A program made the translations under genes and the position numbers. The notes below the pieces were generated by a model that was not told the DNA's origin, ran no database searches, and worked only from the letters and a program-made list of their open reading frames with translations. DNA of 64,000 nucleotides, from NCBI GenBank assembly GCA_944377405.1, contig CALWES010000007.1, positions 1-64,000 of the forward strand, written 5' to 3'. Below, one piece after another: positions 15,133-24,126 of this stretch; the first letter of the stretch is position 1; each line of letters opens with the position of its first letter. Source of the DNA: an uncultured Lachnospiraceae bacterium. GTDB lineage: Bacteria > Bacillota > Clostridia > Lachnospirales > Lachnospiraceae.

Positions 15133-15173
15133 AAAAGACCGGAAATATCGTTATTAATTTGACAAGTTGCCGA

Positions 15174-15202
15174 TTGACGTAAGATGGCAAAATGCCTATA
15201 AT
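15174..15202 (+). promoter_or_regulatory. pckA promoter
   Basis: TTGACG (15174-15179) and TATAAT (15197-15202) are 17 bases apart, a near-consensus housekeeping promoter 45 bases before the pckA ATG. A second TTGACA lies just upstream but has no matching -10. Confidence 0.8.
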
Positions 15203-15247
15203 AAACCTTGGATTAAAAAAAATACAACATGAGGAGGGACAAATCCA

Positions 15248-16834
15248 ATGGAAACCTATGGAATCGAGAAGTTAGGCATTGTAAATCCGAAAGCGGTTTA
15301 CCGCAACCTCTGTCCGGCCATTCTGACAGAAAAGGCACTGCAGAACGGTGAAGGAGAGCTGATGAATACCGGCGCTCTGGCTGTCATGACCGGAAAGTAT
15401 ACCGGCCGTTCCCCCAAGGATAAATTTATCGTGGATACCGCAGGTGTGCATGATAAGATCGCCTGGGGCAAGGTCAATGTCCCCATCAGCCGGGACGTAT
15501 TCCAGGCGATCCGGAAGGAGATGACGGAATTCCTTTCCGGTAAGGAGATCTACATTTTCGACGGATTTGCAGGGGCTGACCCCAAGTGCCGCAGAAAATT
15601 CAGGATCGTCAACGAGATGCCTTCTCAGAACCTCTTCATTCATCAGCTTCTGATCAGGCCCACTGATGAGGAGCTTAAAAACTACGGTGAGGCGGATTTC
15701 ACCATCATCGTGGCACCGGGCTACAAGTGTGATCCGGAGAAGTTCGGCATCAACTCCGAGGCTGCCATCATCATCGACTATGAGGCAAGGGAGGTTATCA
15801 TTGCCGGCTCCCAGTACTCCGGTGAGATCAAAAAGTCCGTATTCTCCGTCATGAACTATCTCATGCCTGTGGAGGAGAACGTGCTGCCCATGCACTGCTC
15901 CGCCAACATGGACCCGGAGACCCATGAGACTGCAGTATTCTTCGGACTTTCCGGAACCGGAAAGACCACCCTTTCTGCAGATCCCAACAGAAAGCTCATT
16001 GGAGACGACGAGCACGGCTGGTCCGATCACGGCATCTTCAACTTCGAGGGAGGTTGCTATGCAAAGTGCATCGGCCTGAAGGAGGAGAACGAGCCGGAGA
16101 TCTACCATGCCATCAAGTTCGGTTCCCTGGTGGAGAACGTTGTGATCGACCCGGAGACCAGGACCCCGGATTATGAGGACGGCTCCGTAACGGAGAACAC
16201 CCGTGTGGGCTATCCCATCGAGTATATCGACAACGCCCAGATCCCGGGAGAGGGCGGCATCCCCAAGGTAGTGATCTTCCTGACGGCAGATGCCTTCGGC
16301 GTACTTCCGCCCATTGCAAGACTTTCCGAGGAGGCAGCCATGTACCATTTCGTAACCGGCTTCACCTCAAAGCTTGCGGGAACGGAGAGAGGCATCACGG
16401 AGCCCCAGCCCACCTTCTCCACCCTGTTCGGCGAGCCTTTCATGCCTCTGGATCCCTCTGTTTATGCAGAGATGCTGGGAGAACGGATCGAGAAGTACGG
16501 CACCAAGGTATACCTTGTGAACACAGGATGGACCGGAGGCCCCTACGGCGTCGGCTCCCGTATGAAGCTGAAGTACACCAGAGCCATGGTGACTGCAGCC
16601 CTGAACGGTACTCTTGACGACGTGGAATACAGACACGATGAAGTATTCAACGTGGATATTCCCCAGTCCTGCCCGGAGGTACCGGCAGAGATCCTGAACC
16701 CCAGAGACACCTGGCAGGATCAGGCAGCCTACGATGCACAGGCAAAGAAGCTTGCAGGAATGTTTGCGGAGAACTTCGCGAAGAAGTATCCCAACATGCC
16801 GAAGAAGATCGCGGAGGCAGGCCCCAGAGCCTAA
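15248..16834 (+). CDS. pckA: Phosphoenolpyruvate carboxykinase (ATP)
   Basis: This 528-residue protein is full length for the ATP-dependent enzyme, which interconverts oxaloacetate + ATP with PEP + CO2 + ADP. Motifs in order: TGRSPKDKF (52-60), P-loop GLSGTGKT (233-240), metal site IGDDEHGW (251-258), 'ENTRVGYPIEYI' and the C-terminal 'NTGWTGGPYG'. GAGGAGGGAC precedes the ATG. In fermenting gut anaerobes it often runs in the carboxylating direction to make C4 acids and ATP. It has its own promoter and terminator, and malic enzyme lies 2.3 kb downstream. Confidence 0.97.
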   Translation: METYGIEKLGIVNPKAVYRNLCPAILTEKALQNGEGELMNTGALAVMTGKYTGRSPKDKFIVDTAGVHDKIAWGKVNVPISRDVFQAIRKEMTEFLSGKEIYIFDGFAGADPKCRRKFRIVNEMPSQNLFIHQLLIRPTDEELKNYGEADFTIIVAPGYKCDPEKFGINSEAAIIIDYEAREVIIAGSQYSGEIKKSVFSVMNYLMPVEENVLPMHCSANMDPETHETAVFFGLSGTGKTTLSADPNRKLIGDDEHGWSDHGIFNFEGGCYAKCIGLKEENEPEIYHAIKFGSLVENVVIDPETRTPDYEDGSVTENTRVGYPIEYIDNAQIPGEGGIPKVVIFLTADAFGVLPPIARLSEEAAMYHFVTGFTSKLAGTERGITEPQPTFSTLFGEPFMPLDPSVYAEMLGERIEKYGTKVYLVNTGWTGGPYGVGSRMKLKYTRAMVTAALNGTLDDVEYRHDEVFNVDIPQSCPEVPAEILNPRDTWQDQAAYDAQAKKLAGMFAENFAKKYPNMPKKIAEAGPRA

Positions 16835-16863
16835 GCTTCGGATCGAAGCTCATATCAGGAATG

Positions 16864-16900
16864 AAAAGCGGCGCAGAAGCTTATCTGCGCTGCTTTTTTT
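16864..16900 (+). terminator. pckA terminator
   Basis: AAAAGCGGCGCAGA and TCTGCGCTGCTTTT pair with one G-U around a six-base loop, followed by further T residues. It ends the pckA transcript. Confidence 0.88.
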
Positions 16901-16911
16901 CTGCAATCTCC

Positions 16912-16940
16912 TTGCCGAAAATCCCCCTGGGAATTATAAT
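16912..16940 (+). promoter_or_regulatory. Promoter of the first two-component operon
   Basis: TTGCCG (16912-16917) and TATAAT (16935-16940) are 17 bases apart, with transcription expected near 16947, about 40 bases before the regulator ATG at 16989. Confidence 0.7.
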
Positions 16941-16988
16941 TTTCCTATATGAATGGAAATGCCGCTTTTGCGGCAGATCGGAGTTTTT

Positions 16989-17663
16989 ATGAGGATCTTA
17001 TTTGCAGAGGATGAACCGGAGCTTCGCCAGGTGTCGGTGAAGCGCCTGAAGGCGGAGGGCTTTGGCGTGGATGGCTGCAAGGACGGCCAGGAAGCCCTGG
17101 ACTATGCGGAAAGCACGGATTACGACCTGATCATCCTGGACATCATGATGCCGAAGCGGGACGGCCTCTCCGTCCTTCGGGAACTCAGGCGGCAGGGAAA
17201 GGCGGTGCCGGTGCTGCTGCTTACGGCGAAGGACGCGGTGGAGGACCGGGTGGCGGGCCTGGATGCCGGGGCGGACGACTATCTGACGAAGCCCTACGAT
17301 TTTTCCGAGCTCATGGCCAGGATCCGGGCCCTTCTGCGGCGCAATTCCGGCGAAAAGACGGACTGTCTTACGGCAGGGGACCTTAAGGTCTGCCTGTCCT
17401 CCCGCACCGTGACCCGGGGCGGCAGGGAGATATCCCTTTCTGCAAAGGAATTTGCCCTCCTGGAGTCCCTCCTGCGGAATAAGGGCCGGGTCCTTTCCCG
17501 GGCCCAGCTGGAGAACCAGGTCTGGGACTACGACTTTGAAGGGGGCAGCAATGTGATCGACGTCTACATCCGCTATCTCCGCAGGAAAATCGATGATCCC
17601 TTTGAGAAGAAACTGATCCATACGGTCCGGGGTGCCGGATACGTATTGAAGGAGGAGGCATGA
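16989..17663 (+). CDS. OmpR-family response regulator
   Basis: The ATG at 16989 (MRILFAEDEPEL) follows a weak CGGAG site and gives 224 residues; an upstream in-frame ATG at 16953 would be nearly at the transcription start. The receiver has the acidic pair ED, phospho-acceptor Asp in LIILDIMMP, Thr in VLLLTAKD and Lys in YLTKPYD. The C-terminal winged helix contains FALLESLLRNKGRVLSRAQL and 'VDVYIRYLRRKI'. The kinase gene overlaps its stop by four bases. The regulon is unknown; its place between pckA and malic enzyme is suggestive only. Confidence 0.93.
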   Translation: MRILFAEDEPELRQVSVKRLKAEGFGVDGCKDGQEALDYAESTDYDLIILDIMMPKRDGLSVLRELRRQGKAVPVLLLTAKDAVEDRVAGLDAGADDYLTKPYDFSELMARIRALLRRNSGEKTDCLTAGDLKVCLSSRTVTRGGREISLSAKEFALLESLLRNKGRVLSRAQLENQVWDYDFEGGSNVIDVYIRYLRRKIDDPFEKKLIHTVRGAGYVLKEEA

Positions 17664-19051
17664 AAAGGCTTTCCATCAAAGCGCGGGTGACGGTCTGGTA
17701 TACGGTCTTCATGCTGCTGCTGGTGGCAGCGGCCCTGGCGGCAGTCTTTTTCATGTCCGAAAGTCTGTCCAGACGGAAGCTTCAGACTCAGCTCATAGAC
17801 GCCGTGTCGGACACCGTGACGGATGTACGCTTCCGCCACGAGAGCCTGAATGCGGAGGAGCTGGACTTTTATAAAAATGCGGTCTCCCTGTTTATCTACG
17901 ATGCCGACGGGTACCTTCTCGCCCCCAAGCTCAACATGGGCATCCAGGTGGATTCCCTCCTCCAGGACCAGACCTTAAGGACCGTGCAGGGAGCCGGGGG
18001 AAGGCAGCTGGTCTATGACGTTTATGCCCTCCAGGATGAGGTGCCCTTCTGGGTACGGGGAGTGATCTCCCTGGAGGAGGCGGAGCAGACCTATGGGAGC
18101 CTGCGCTTTCTGATGCTGGTGATCTTCCCCTTCTTCGTGCTGCTGGCGGCAGTGGGAGGCTACCGGATCACAAGGTCCGCCTTCCGTCCCATCAGCCGCA
18201 TGGCGGAAACGGCGGAACGGATCACCTCCGGAGAGGACCTGCAGGAGCGGATCGAGACCGGAAAGGACAGGGACGAGCTGGCAAGGCTGGGGCATACCAT
18301 GAACGGGATGCTTTCCAGGCTGCAGGACTCCTTTGAGAACGAAAGGCAGTTTACCTCGGATGTGTCCCATGAACTGCGGACGCCCCTTGCGGTGATCCGC
18401 TCCCAGTGCGAATATGCCCTCTTCGGACAGGCCGGGGAGGAGGAACGGCAGGAGGCCTTAAGGAGTATCTACAAGCAGGCCAACCGCATGAGCTCCATGG
18501 TATCCCAGCTCCTGCTTCTGAGCAGGGCGGACCGGGGGACCTTCCGGCTGGAGAAAAGGCCCGTGGACCTGAGCGCCCTGGCGGAGGGCTGCTGCCAGGA
18601 TCTGATCCCGGCAGCGGAGGCAGGGGGCATCACCCTCCGGTCCGAGATCCAGGAAGGCATCCGCCTTTCCGGAGACGAGACCCTGCTGACAAGGCTCATC
18701 AACAACCTCCTCACCAACGCCATCCGTTACAACCGAAAGGATGGAAGCATCCTGCTCCGTCTTACGAAGGAGGGGGACCGGATCCTGCTTTCCGTAAGGG
18801 ATACGGGTATCGGGATCCGCAGAGAGGAACAGGATAAGATCTGGAACCGTTTTTACCGCAGCGATACTTCCCGCAGCGGCGAGGGAGCAGGCCTTGGCCT
18901 CTCCATGGTCCAGTGGATCGCAAAGGTCCACGGGGGCTCCGTTTCCCTGGAGAGCGAGTACGGAAAGGGAAGCTGCTTTCTGGTGGAGCTGCCGGTGGAG
19001 ACCGGCACCGAAGGAGAAAGGGGAGCTCCAAAGGGGGAAAGAGCAGGTTAA
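17660..19051 (+). CDS. Sensor histidine kinase
   Basis: This 463-residue kinase has membrane helices near 11-30 and 153-172 enclosing an extracytoplasmic sensor of about 120 residues, followed by a HAMP linker (AFRPISRMAETAERI), the phospho-acceptor box DVSHELRTPLAVI, N-box NNLLTNAIRYN, DTGIGI and GAGLGLS. It resembles CusS/EnvZ-type kinases. It overlaps the regulator gene (ATGA). The signal is not predictable from the sensor region. Confidence 0.93.
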   Translation: MKRLSIKARVTVWYTVFMLLLVAAALAAVFFMSESLSRRKLQTQLIDAVSDTVTDVRFRHESLNAEELDFYKNAVSLFIYDADGYLLAPKLNMGIQVDSLLQDQTLRTVQGAGGRQLVYDVYALQDEVPFWVRGVISLEEAEQTYGSLRFLMLVIFPFFVLLAAVGGYRITRSAFRPISRMAETAERITSGEDLQERIETGKDRDELARLGHTMNGMLSRLQDSFENERQFTSDVSHELRTPLAVIRSQCEYALFGQAGEEERQEALRSIYKQANRMSSMVSQLLLLSRADRGTFRLEKRPVDLSALAEGCCQDLIPAAEAGGITLRSEIQEGIRLSGDETLLTRLINNLLTNAIRYNRKDGSILLRLTKEGDRILLSVRDTGIGIRREEQDKIWNRFYRSDTSRSGEGAGLGLSMVQWIAKVHGGSVSLESEYGKGSCFLVELPVETGTEGERGAPKGERAG

Positions 19052-19145
19052 ACCGCAGTTTCGTCAAAATTGATATTGATATTATCGGGAAGAATCGTTA
19101 TTCTATCAGTAGATCAAACAAAAAACATCACAGGAGGAATCGATC

Positions 19146-20330
19146 ATGGATTACGCAAAGGAATCCCTGAAATGCCATTATGAGTGGAAGGGTAAACTGG
19201 AGGTGACCCCCAGAGCGGAGGTGAACTCCAAGGAGGCCCTGTCCCTGGCTTATACCCCGGGCGTTGCACAGCCCTGTCTGGAGATCCAGAAGGACCCCTC
19301 ACTGAGCTATGAACTGACGAGACGCTGGAACACGGTGGCAGTGGTAACGGACGGAACGGCAGTTCTGGGACTGGGTGACATCGGCCCCGAGGCAGGTATG
19401 CCGGTTATGGAAGGAAAGTGCGTGCTGTTTAAGGCATTTGGAGACGTGGATGCGATTCCTCTCTGTGTCCGCAGCAAGGAAGTGGATGACATCGTAAATA
19501 CGGTCCGCCTGCTGGCAGGCTCCTTCGGCGGTGTGAACCTGGAGGACATTGCAGCTCCCCGCTGCTTTGAGATCGAAAAGAAGCTGAAGGAGGTCTGCGA
19601 CATCCCGATCTTCCACGACGATCAGCACGGAACAGCCGTGATCACTCTGGCAGGACTGGTAAATGCCCTGAAGATCGTAGGCAAGTCCATGGCTGAGGTG
19701 AAGATCGTGATCAATGGTGCCGGAGCAGCGGCCATCGCCATCGCAAAGCTCCTCCTTTCCGCAGGAGCAAAGAACGTGATCCTCTGCGACAGGACCGGCG
19801 CGGTCTACAAGGGCCGTGAAAAGGGCATGAACTGGATCAAGGAAGAGATCGCAGAGATCACCAACCCGCAGAAGCAGCAGGGAACTCTGGGAGACGTGAT
19901 CGATGGAGCAGACGTATTCATCGGCGTATCCGCCCCCGGCGTCCTGACCCAGGAGATGGTGAAGCGTATGGCAGAGAAGTCCATCGTCTTCGCCTGTGCG
20001 AACCCCATTCCGGAGATCTTCCCGGATGAGGCAAAGGCTGCAGGCGCAGCTGTCATCGCCACGGGCCGCAGCGATTTCCCGAACCAGATCAACAACGTGC
20101 TGGCCTTTCCGGGCATCTTCAGAGGCGCTCTGGACGCAAGGGCTTCCGATATCAACGATGCCATGAAGGTAGCGGCTGCCCATGCACTGGCAGATCTGAT
20201 CACGCCGGACAAGCTTTCCGCAGACTACATCATCCCGGAGGCCTTTGACCCCAGGGTGAAGGATGCAGTTGCAAAGGCTGTTTACGAGGCTGCTTATGAG
20301 AGCGGCGTGGCAAGGGTACCGAGAAAGTAA
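19146..20330 (+). CDS. NAD(P)-dependent malic enzyme
   Basis: This 394-residue short-type malic enzyme converts malate to pyruvate, CO2 and NAD(P)H with a divalent metal. Visible are the SLAYTPGVAQPCLEI motif near 35-50, 'FHDDQHGTA' metal site, the nucleotide-binding segment VINGAGAAAIAIA, and 'ALDARASDINDAMKVAAAHALA'. CACAGGAGGAA precedes the ATG. Together with pckA and ppdK in this window it makes up the PEP-pyruvate-C4 acid node. It ends at a strong terminator. Confidence 0.95.
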   Translation: MDYAKESLKCHYEWKGKLEVTPRAEVNSKEALSLAYTPGVAQPCLEIQKDPSLSYELTRRWNTVAVVTDGTAVLGLGDIGPEAGMPVMEGKCVLFKAFGDVDAIPLCVRSKEVDDIVNTVRLLAGSFGGVNLEDIAAPRCFEIEKKLKEVCDIPIFHDDQHGTAVITLAGLVNALKIVGKSMAEVKIVINGAGAAAIAIAKLLLSAGAKNVILCDRTGAVYKGREKGMNWIKEEIAEITNPQKQQGTLGDVIDGADVFIGVSAPGVLTQEMVKRMAEKSIVFACANPIPEIFPDEAKAAGAAVIATGRSDFPNQINNVLAFPGIFRGALDARASDINDAMKVAAAHALADLITPDKLSADYIIPEAFDPRVKDAVAKAVYEAAYESGVARVPRK

Positions 20331-20354
20331 TAAGGTACAGATACCGAAAGATTC

Positions 20355-20396
20355 CACTGTCTCCGGGGAGTTCCTCTTCGGAGGCAGTGTTTTTTT
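20355..20396 (+). terminator. Malic enzyme terminator
   Basis: CACTGTCTCCG (20355-20365) and CGGAGGCAGTG (20379-20389) pair with one G-U and are followed by seven T residues. Confidence 0.88.
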
Positions 20397-20479
20397 CCTT
20401 ATTCTTAATGAATTTTTAATTTCGGAGGAGTATACTCATGGTAAAGAGAAGAGAAACCGAGGATAAGGGAGGAAGAAAC

Positions 20480-21175
20480 ATGAAAAAGATGAGATATATA
20501 CTGGCAGGGATCGTGGCGGCGGCTGTCCTTTCCGGCTGCGGAGCGGGCCCGGAGCCACAGCAGGTTGTTCAGCAGACCCAGCCCATCATGACGGAGAGCC
20601 TGGGACCGGAGACCATCCAGGAGACTGCTCCGGAGAAGGAAGAGGCAGCTTCGGAGACCGGGGAGACACAGAGTGGGGCTTCAGATACCACCCAGGAGTC
20701 CACAGCCCAGGAGGCGGTTGTTGGAGAAACGGATGAAGAAAGCTACTACCGGGTCAAGGCGGAAAAGGAAGCCGTTGAGATCGAGCTGGATCGGCTGGAG
20801 GCTTCCTTCCGGGTAGGAGAGCTGGACGAGGAAAGCTTCCGCAGCCAGAAGTGGGAGCTGGAGCTTCAGGAGGAGGAACTGGAGGATCAGGAGGACTATC
20901 TGGAGCATGCAGTGGACCTGGCCTATTATCAGTCGGAGCCGGGCCTTCCCGAGGGGGACCTTCAGAGCCTCCTTCAGCAGATGCAGGAGCTGAAGAAGCA
21001 GGAACTGGAGCTGGAGGCGACTACGGATTCCCTGGAACGGTCCTACCGTAACCAGGAGATCAGCAGGGAGGAATTTATCCGGCAGATGACGGAGGCGGTC
21101 CGCAGCGAGGAAGCCCTGGACCGGCAGGAGGAGCTTTTGGAGCGGGCCCTTGAACGCCTGGGATACGACGATTAA
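20480..21175 (+). CDS. Coiled-coil lipoprotein of unknown function
   Basis: The ATG at 20480 follows GGGAGGAAG and gives 231 residues; an upstream in-frame ATG at 20438 lacks such a site. The signal peptide ends in lipobox LSGC (Cys near 19). A Thr/Glu/Ser-rich linker follows, then from about 90 to the end an almost unbroken charged heptad region (ELQEEELEDQEDYLE and similar) with two short pauses: RVGELDEESF and RNQEISREEF. The two pauses share a pattern, so the coiled coil may be an internal duplication. Function unknown. Confidence 0.6.
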   Translation: MKKMRYILAGIVAAAVLSGCGAGPEPQQVVQQTQPIMTESLGPETIQETAPEKEEAASETGETQSGASDTTQESTAQEAVVGETDEESYYRVKAEKEAVEIELDRLEASFRVGELDEESFRSQKWELELQEEELEDQEDYLEHAVDLAYYQSEPGLPEGDLQSLLQQMQELKKQELELEATTDSLERSYRNQEISREEFIRQMTEAVRSEEALDRQEELLERALERLGYDD

Positions 21176-21221
21176 GGCGAGGGCCTGGGGAAGCGCTGCA
21201 GATGGCAGAATGGAGAATATC

Positions 21222-21686
21222 ATGACTTTGGGAGAAAAAATACTGGATCTGAGAAAAAAGGCGGGACTGTCCCAGGAGGAGCTGGCGAACCATGTCTGTG
21301 TGACCCGGCAGACCGTAGCAAAGTGGGAGAACGGCCAGTCCATGCCGGATTTCTGCAAGATCAAGCTGCTGGGGGAATATTTTGGCGTTGGCAGCAGCTA
21401 TCTGTTAAGGGATAAGCTGGATGCGGAAAGCCGTTCCGGCCTGGAGGCCTGGGCCGAGGACGTGGACTGGACCAATGCCTGGAGCAAGCGTTACCCGATC
21501 CTGGCGGCCTATCCTTCCATGGAAGGGGCGGAGGACTACTACCGGAAGGTGGAGGCACTCTACGAGGAGCTGAAGGCGGGAATGGGGCTTTCGGAGCTGG
21601 ACGCCATGCTGGTGATGAAGGATATGCTGTACCGGCAGTACAAGGAAAAAAACGGGACCCGGAAAAAGAATAAAAAGAAGCAGTAA
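21222..21686 (+). CDS. XRE-family regulator with C-terminal extension
   Basis: This encodes 154 residues from the ATG at 21222 (TGGAG six bases upstream). Residues 3-58 are HTH_3: LGEKILDLRKKAGLSQEELANHVCVTRQTVAKWENGQS. The remainder has aromatic-rich helices and a strongly basic tail (RKKNKKKQ). No ligand is predicted. It follows the lipoprotein gene closely and may be cotranscribed; it ends at a terminator shared with asd. Confidence 0.8.
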   Translation: MTLGEKILDLRKKAGLSQEELANHVCVTRQTVAKWENGQSMPDFCKIKLLGEYFGVGSSYLLRDKLDAESRSGLEAWAEDVDWTNAWSKRYPILAAYPSMEGAEDYYRKVEALYEELKAGMGLSELDAMLVMKDMLYRQYKEKNGTRKKNKKKQ

Positions 21687-21718
21687 ATGATACACTCAGA
21701 ATCAGATGATAAAAATAT

Positions 21719-21763
21719 GGCTGCTGCCAGGGGATGGACCCTTTGGCAGCAGCCTTGCTTTTT
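21719..21763. terminator. Convergent bidirectional terminator
   Basis: GGCTGCTGCCA (21719-21729) and TGGCAGCAGCC (21744-21754) pair perfectly, with GGG/CCC continuing inside, and T/A-rich tracts flank both sides. It separates the XRE gene (+) from asd (-). Confidence 0.9.
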
Positions 21764-21781
21764 ACAGACTTGGAATAGGTG

Positions 21782-22798
21782 TTACCGGAACAGAAGCTCC
21801 GCGATCTGGACTGCGTTGGTGGCAGCTCCCTTCCGGACCTGATCTGCGCAGCAGAAGAGGGAAAGGGAACGATCATAGAGCTCCTTGGGAGCGGAAAGGT
21901 CTCTCCGGATCCGGCCCACATAGACCAGATCCTGATCGCTGGTAAGGAGTGGCATGGGATACTTGCCCTCATTGGGCTCATCCCAGAGTTTTACCCCCGG
22001 AGCCTCCGCCAGAAGCTCCCTGGCCTTTTCCGGGCTGATCTCCCGTTCGAATTCCAGAGTGATGCTCTCGGAATGGGAACGGATAATGGGTACCCGGACG
22101 CAGGTGCAGTTTACCAGAAGCTTCTCATCATGGAGCATCTTCCTGCCTTCGTTCTGCATCTTCATTTCCTCTGAGGAATAGAGAAGCTCATTGAAGCCTC
22201 CGATCTGGGGGATCAGATTGTAGGCGATCTGGTACTGGAAGACCTTCGGCTCCGGCTTCTGTCCCTGGGACAGGGCGGATACTTCATTCAGAAGCTCGTC
22301 GATACCGTCCTTTCCGGCGCCGCTGACCGCCTGATAGGTGGAAACGATCATCCGCCGGATCCTTGCGTAGCGGTGCAGGGCCCCCACGGCGGTAAGGGCG
22401 ATGATGGTGGCGCAGTTGGGATTGGCAATGATGCCCTTTGTGCGGCCTACGTCCTCCGGATTGATCTCCGGGATCACAAGGGGCACCTCCGGGTCCAGAC
22501 GGTAGGCGCTGGAGTTGTCCACCACCTGTACCCCCATCTCTGCGGCCAGGGGCAGGTACTTCATTGCAATGTCGTTTTCCGCAGCTCCTAGGAGCAGATC
22601 AAGGCCCCGGAACCGCTCCGGGTCCGTTTCCTCCACAAGCCACTCCTTTCCAAAGCAGCTGATGCGGCTTCCCTTGCTCCTGCTTCCGGCAAAGAGCCGG
22701 AGCTCCTCCACCGGGAACTGCCGTTCTTCAAGGACCGTAAGCATCTGCCGGCCTACGGCTCCCGTTGCTCCTAATATTCCAACCTTCAGATCCTTCAT
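21782..22798 (-). CDS. asd: Aspartate-semialdehyde dehydrogenase
   Basis: This 338-residue enzyme reduces aspartyl phosphate to aspartate semialdehyde with NADPH, the branch point to threonine, methionine and lysine. The N-terminal GILGATGAVGRQML binds NADP; the catalytic Cys is in NPNCATI; 'STYQAVSGAGKDGIDEL' and 'EFEREI' follow. Its ATG overlaps the lysC stop (ATGA). It is the last gene of hom-lysC-asd. Confidence 0.95.
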   Translation of the reverse strand: MKDLKVGILGATGAVGRQMLTVLEERQFPVEELRLFAGSRSKGSRISCFGKEWLVEETDPERFRGLDLLLGAAENDIAMKYLPLAAEMGVQVVDNSSAYRLDPEVPLVIPEINPEDVGRTKGIIANPNCATIIALTAVGALHRYARIRRMIVSTYQAVSGAGKDGIDELLNEVSALSQGQKPEPKVFQYQIAYNLIPQIGGFNELLYSSEEMKMQNEGRKMLHDEKLLVNCTCVRVPIIRSHSESITLEFEREISPEKARELLAEAPGVKLWDEPNEGKYPMPLLTSDQDLVYVGRIRRDLSAPKELYDRSLSLFCCADQVRKGAATNAVQIAELLFR

Positions 22799-24126
22799 GA
22801 CTGCAGCTGCTCCTCCTCTTCCATAAAGTTTTTATAAATGATGGAAATGGCCTTTTCAAAGTCCTTGTTTTCCACACCTACGATGATGTTGATCTCGTCA
22901 CTGCCCTGGGCGATCATACGGATATTGACACCGCTGTTACCCAAAGCGGCAAAGAGCCGTCCCGAGGTTCCTGGCCTTGCGCTCATGTTCCGGCCTACGG
23001 TGGCGATGAGGGCGATGCCCTCCACCAGGCGGATGTCGTCGGGCTTTACGGTCTCCCGGATCTCCGACAGGATATCATAGATATTGCTCCGCACATCGCT
23101 GCCCTGGACCACCACGCTGAAGGAGTCGATGCCGCTGGGGATGTGCTCCACACTGACATTGTATTTTTCAAAGACGCTTAGGGCCCTGCGGATCACGCCC
23201 ACGGCGTTGGACATGTGCTTCTGGTAGATCTCCACCGCCACGAAGTCCTTCTTTCCGGCGATACCCGTGATCAGGCTGTCGGAGGGATCGTTTTCAATGC
23301 TGTCCATGATGATGGTTCCCGGATCCTGAGGCCTGTTGGTGTTCAGGATATGGATGGGGATGTTGCATTTGCGGATAGGGAAGACCGCGTCCTCATGAAG
23401 CACGCTGGCACCCATGTAGGAGAGCTCCCGAAGCTCCGAATAGGTGATGCGCTCGATGTTTTTCGGATTTTTGACGATGCGGGGGTCCGCCATAAGGAAA
23501 CCGGAGACGTCGGTCCAGTTTTCGTACACGTCGGCATGAAGGCAGCGGGCCAGGATGGAACCGGTGATATCGGAACCGCCCCTGGTCATGACCCGGATCC
23601 GGCCGTCGGGAGTGCTTCCGTAAAAGCCCGGGATCACGAACTGCTTACAGCCAGCCAGGATCCCCTTTAAGCGCTCGGAGGTATCCTCATAGTTAAAGCT
23701 TCCGTCATAGCGCATGGAGATGACGTCCTTGGCGTCCACAAAGGGGAAGCCCAGGAAGTCCGCCATAAGCTTTGCGGTGAAGTATTCTCCCCGGCTCACA
23801 AGCTCATCCAGGGAGAGCTCCGGAAGCCGGGTCTCCATCTGCTTAAGCTCCGCCTCGATGGGGGTGGATAGTCCAAGCTCCCGCTTGATCTCCAGGAACC
23901 GCTCCTCGATGAGCTGGAAGAGGGGCAGGTAGTCCACGTGATATTCGATATGGGCGTGGCAGAGGTACAGAAGGTCCGTGACCTTGTTGTCCTTCGGTCC
24001 CTTCCGCCCGGCGGCGGATACGACCACAAAGCGTCTTGCGGGATCGCTCTCAATGATATCCTTTACCTTGCGGAACTGTCCAGCGTCTGCCACGCTGCTT
24101 CCGCCAAATTTCGTGATCTTAAGCAT
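22795..24126 (-). CDS. lysC: Aspartate kinase
   Basis: The ATG at 24126 follows GGGAGGAAG and gives 443 residues. It phosphorylates aspartate as the first step of the aspartate pathway. KFGGSSVAD opens the kinase domain; 'MTRGGSDITGS' and 'ENWTDVSGFLMADPR' line the active site. Two ACT domains at about 300-440 imply feedback control by an amino acid end product. It overlaps hom by eight bases upstream and asd by four downstream, so translation is coupled. Confidence 0.95.
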   Translation of the reverse strand: MLKITKFGGSSVADAGQFRKVKDIIESDPARRFVVVSAAGRKGPKDNKVTDLLYLCHAHIEYHVDYLPLFQLIEERFLEIKRELGLSTPIEAELKQMETRLPELSLDELVSRGEYFTAKLMADFLGFPFVDAKDVISMRYDGSFNYEDTSERLKGILAGCKQFVIPGFYGSTPDGRIRVMTRGGSDITGSILARCLHADVYENWTDVSGFLMADPRIVKNPKNIERITYSELRELSYMGASVLHEDAVFPIRKCNIPIHILNTNRPQDPGTIIMDSIENDPSDSLITGIAGKKDFVAVEIYQKHMSNAVGVIRRALSVFEKYNVSVEHIPSGIDSFSVVVQGSDVRSNIYDILSEIRETVKPDDIRLVEGIALIATVGRNMSARPGTSGRLFAALGNSGVNIRMIAQGSDEINIIVGVENKDFEKAISIIYKNFMEEEEQLQS

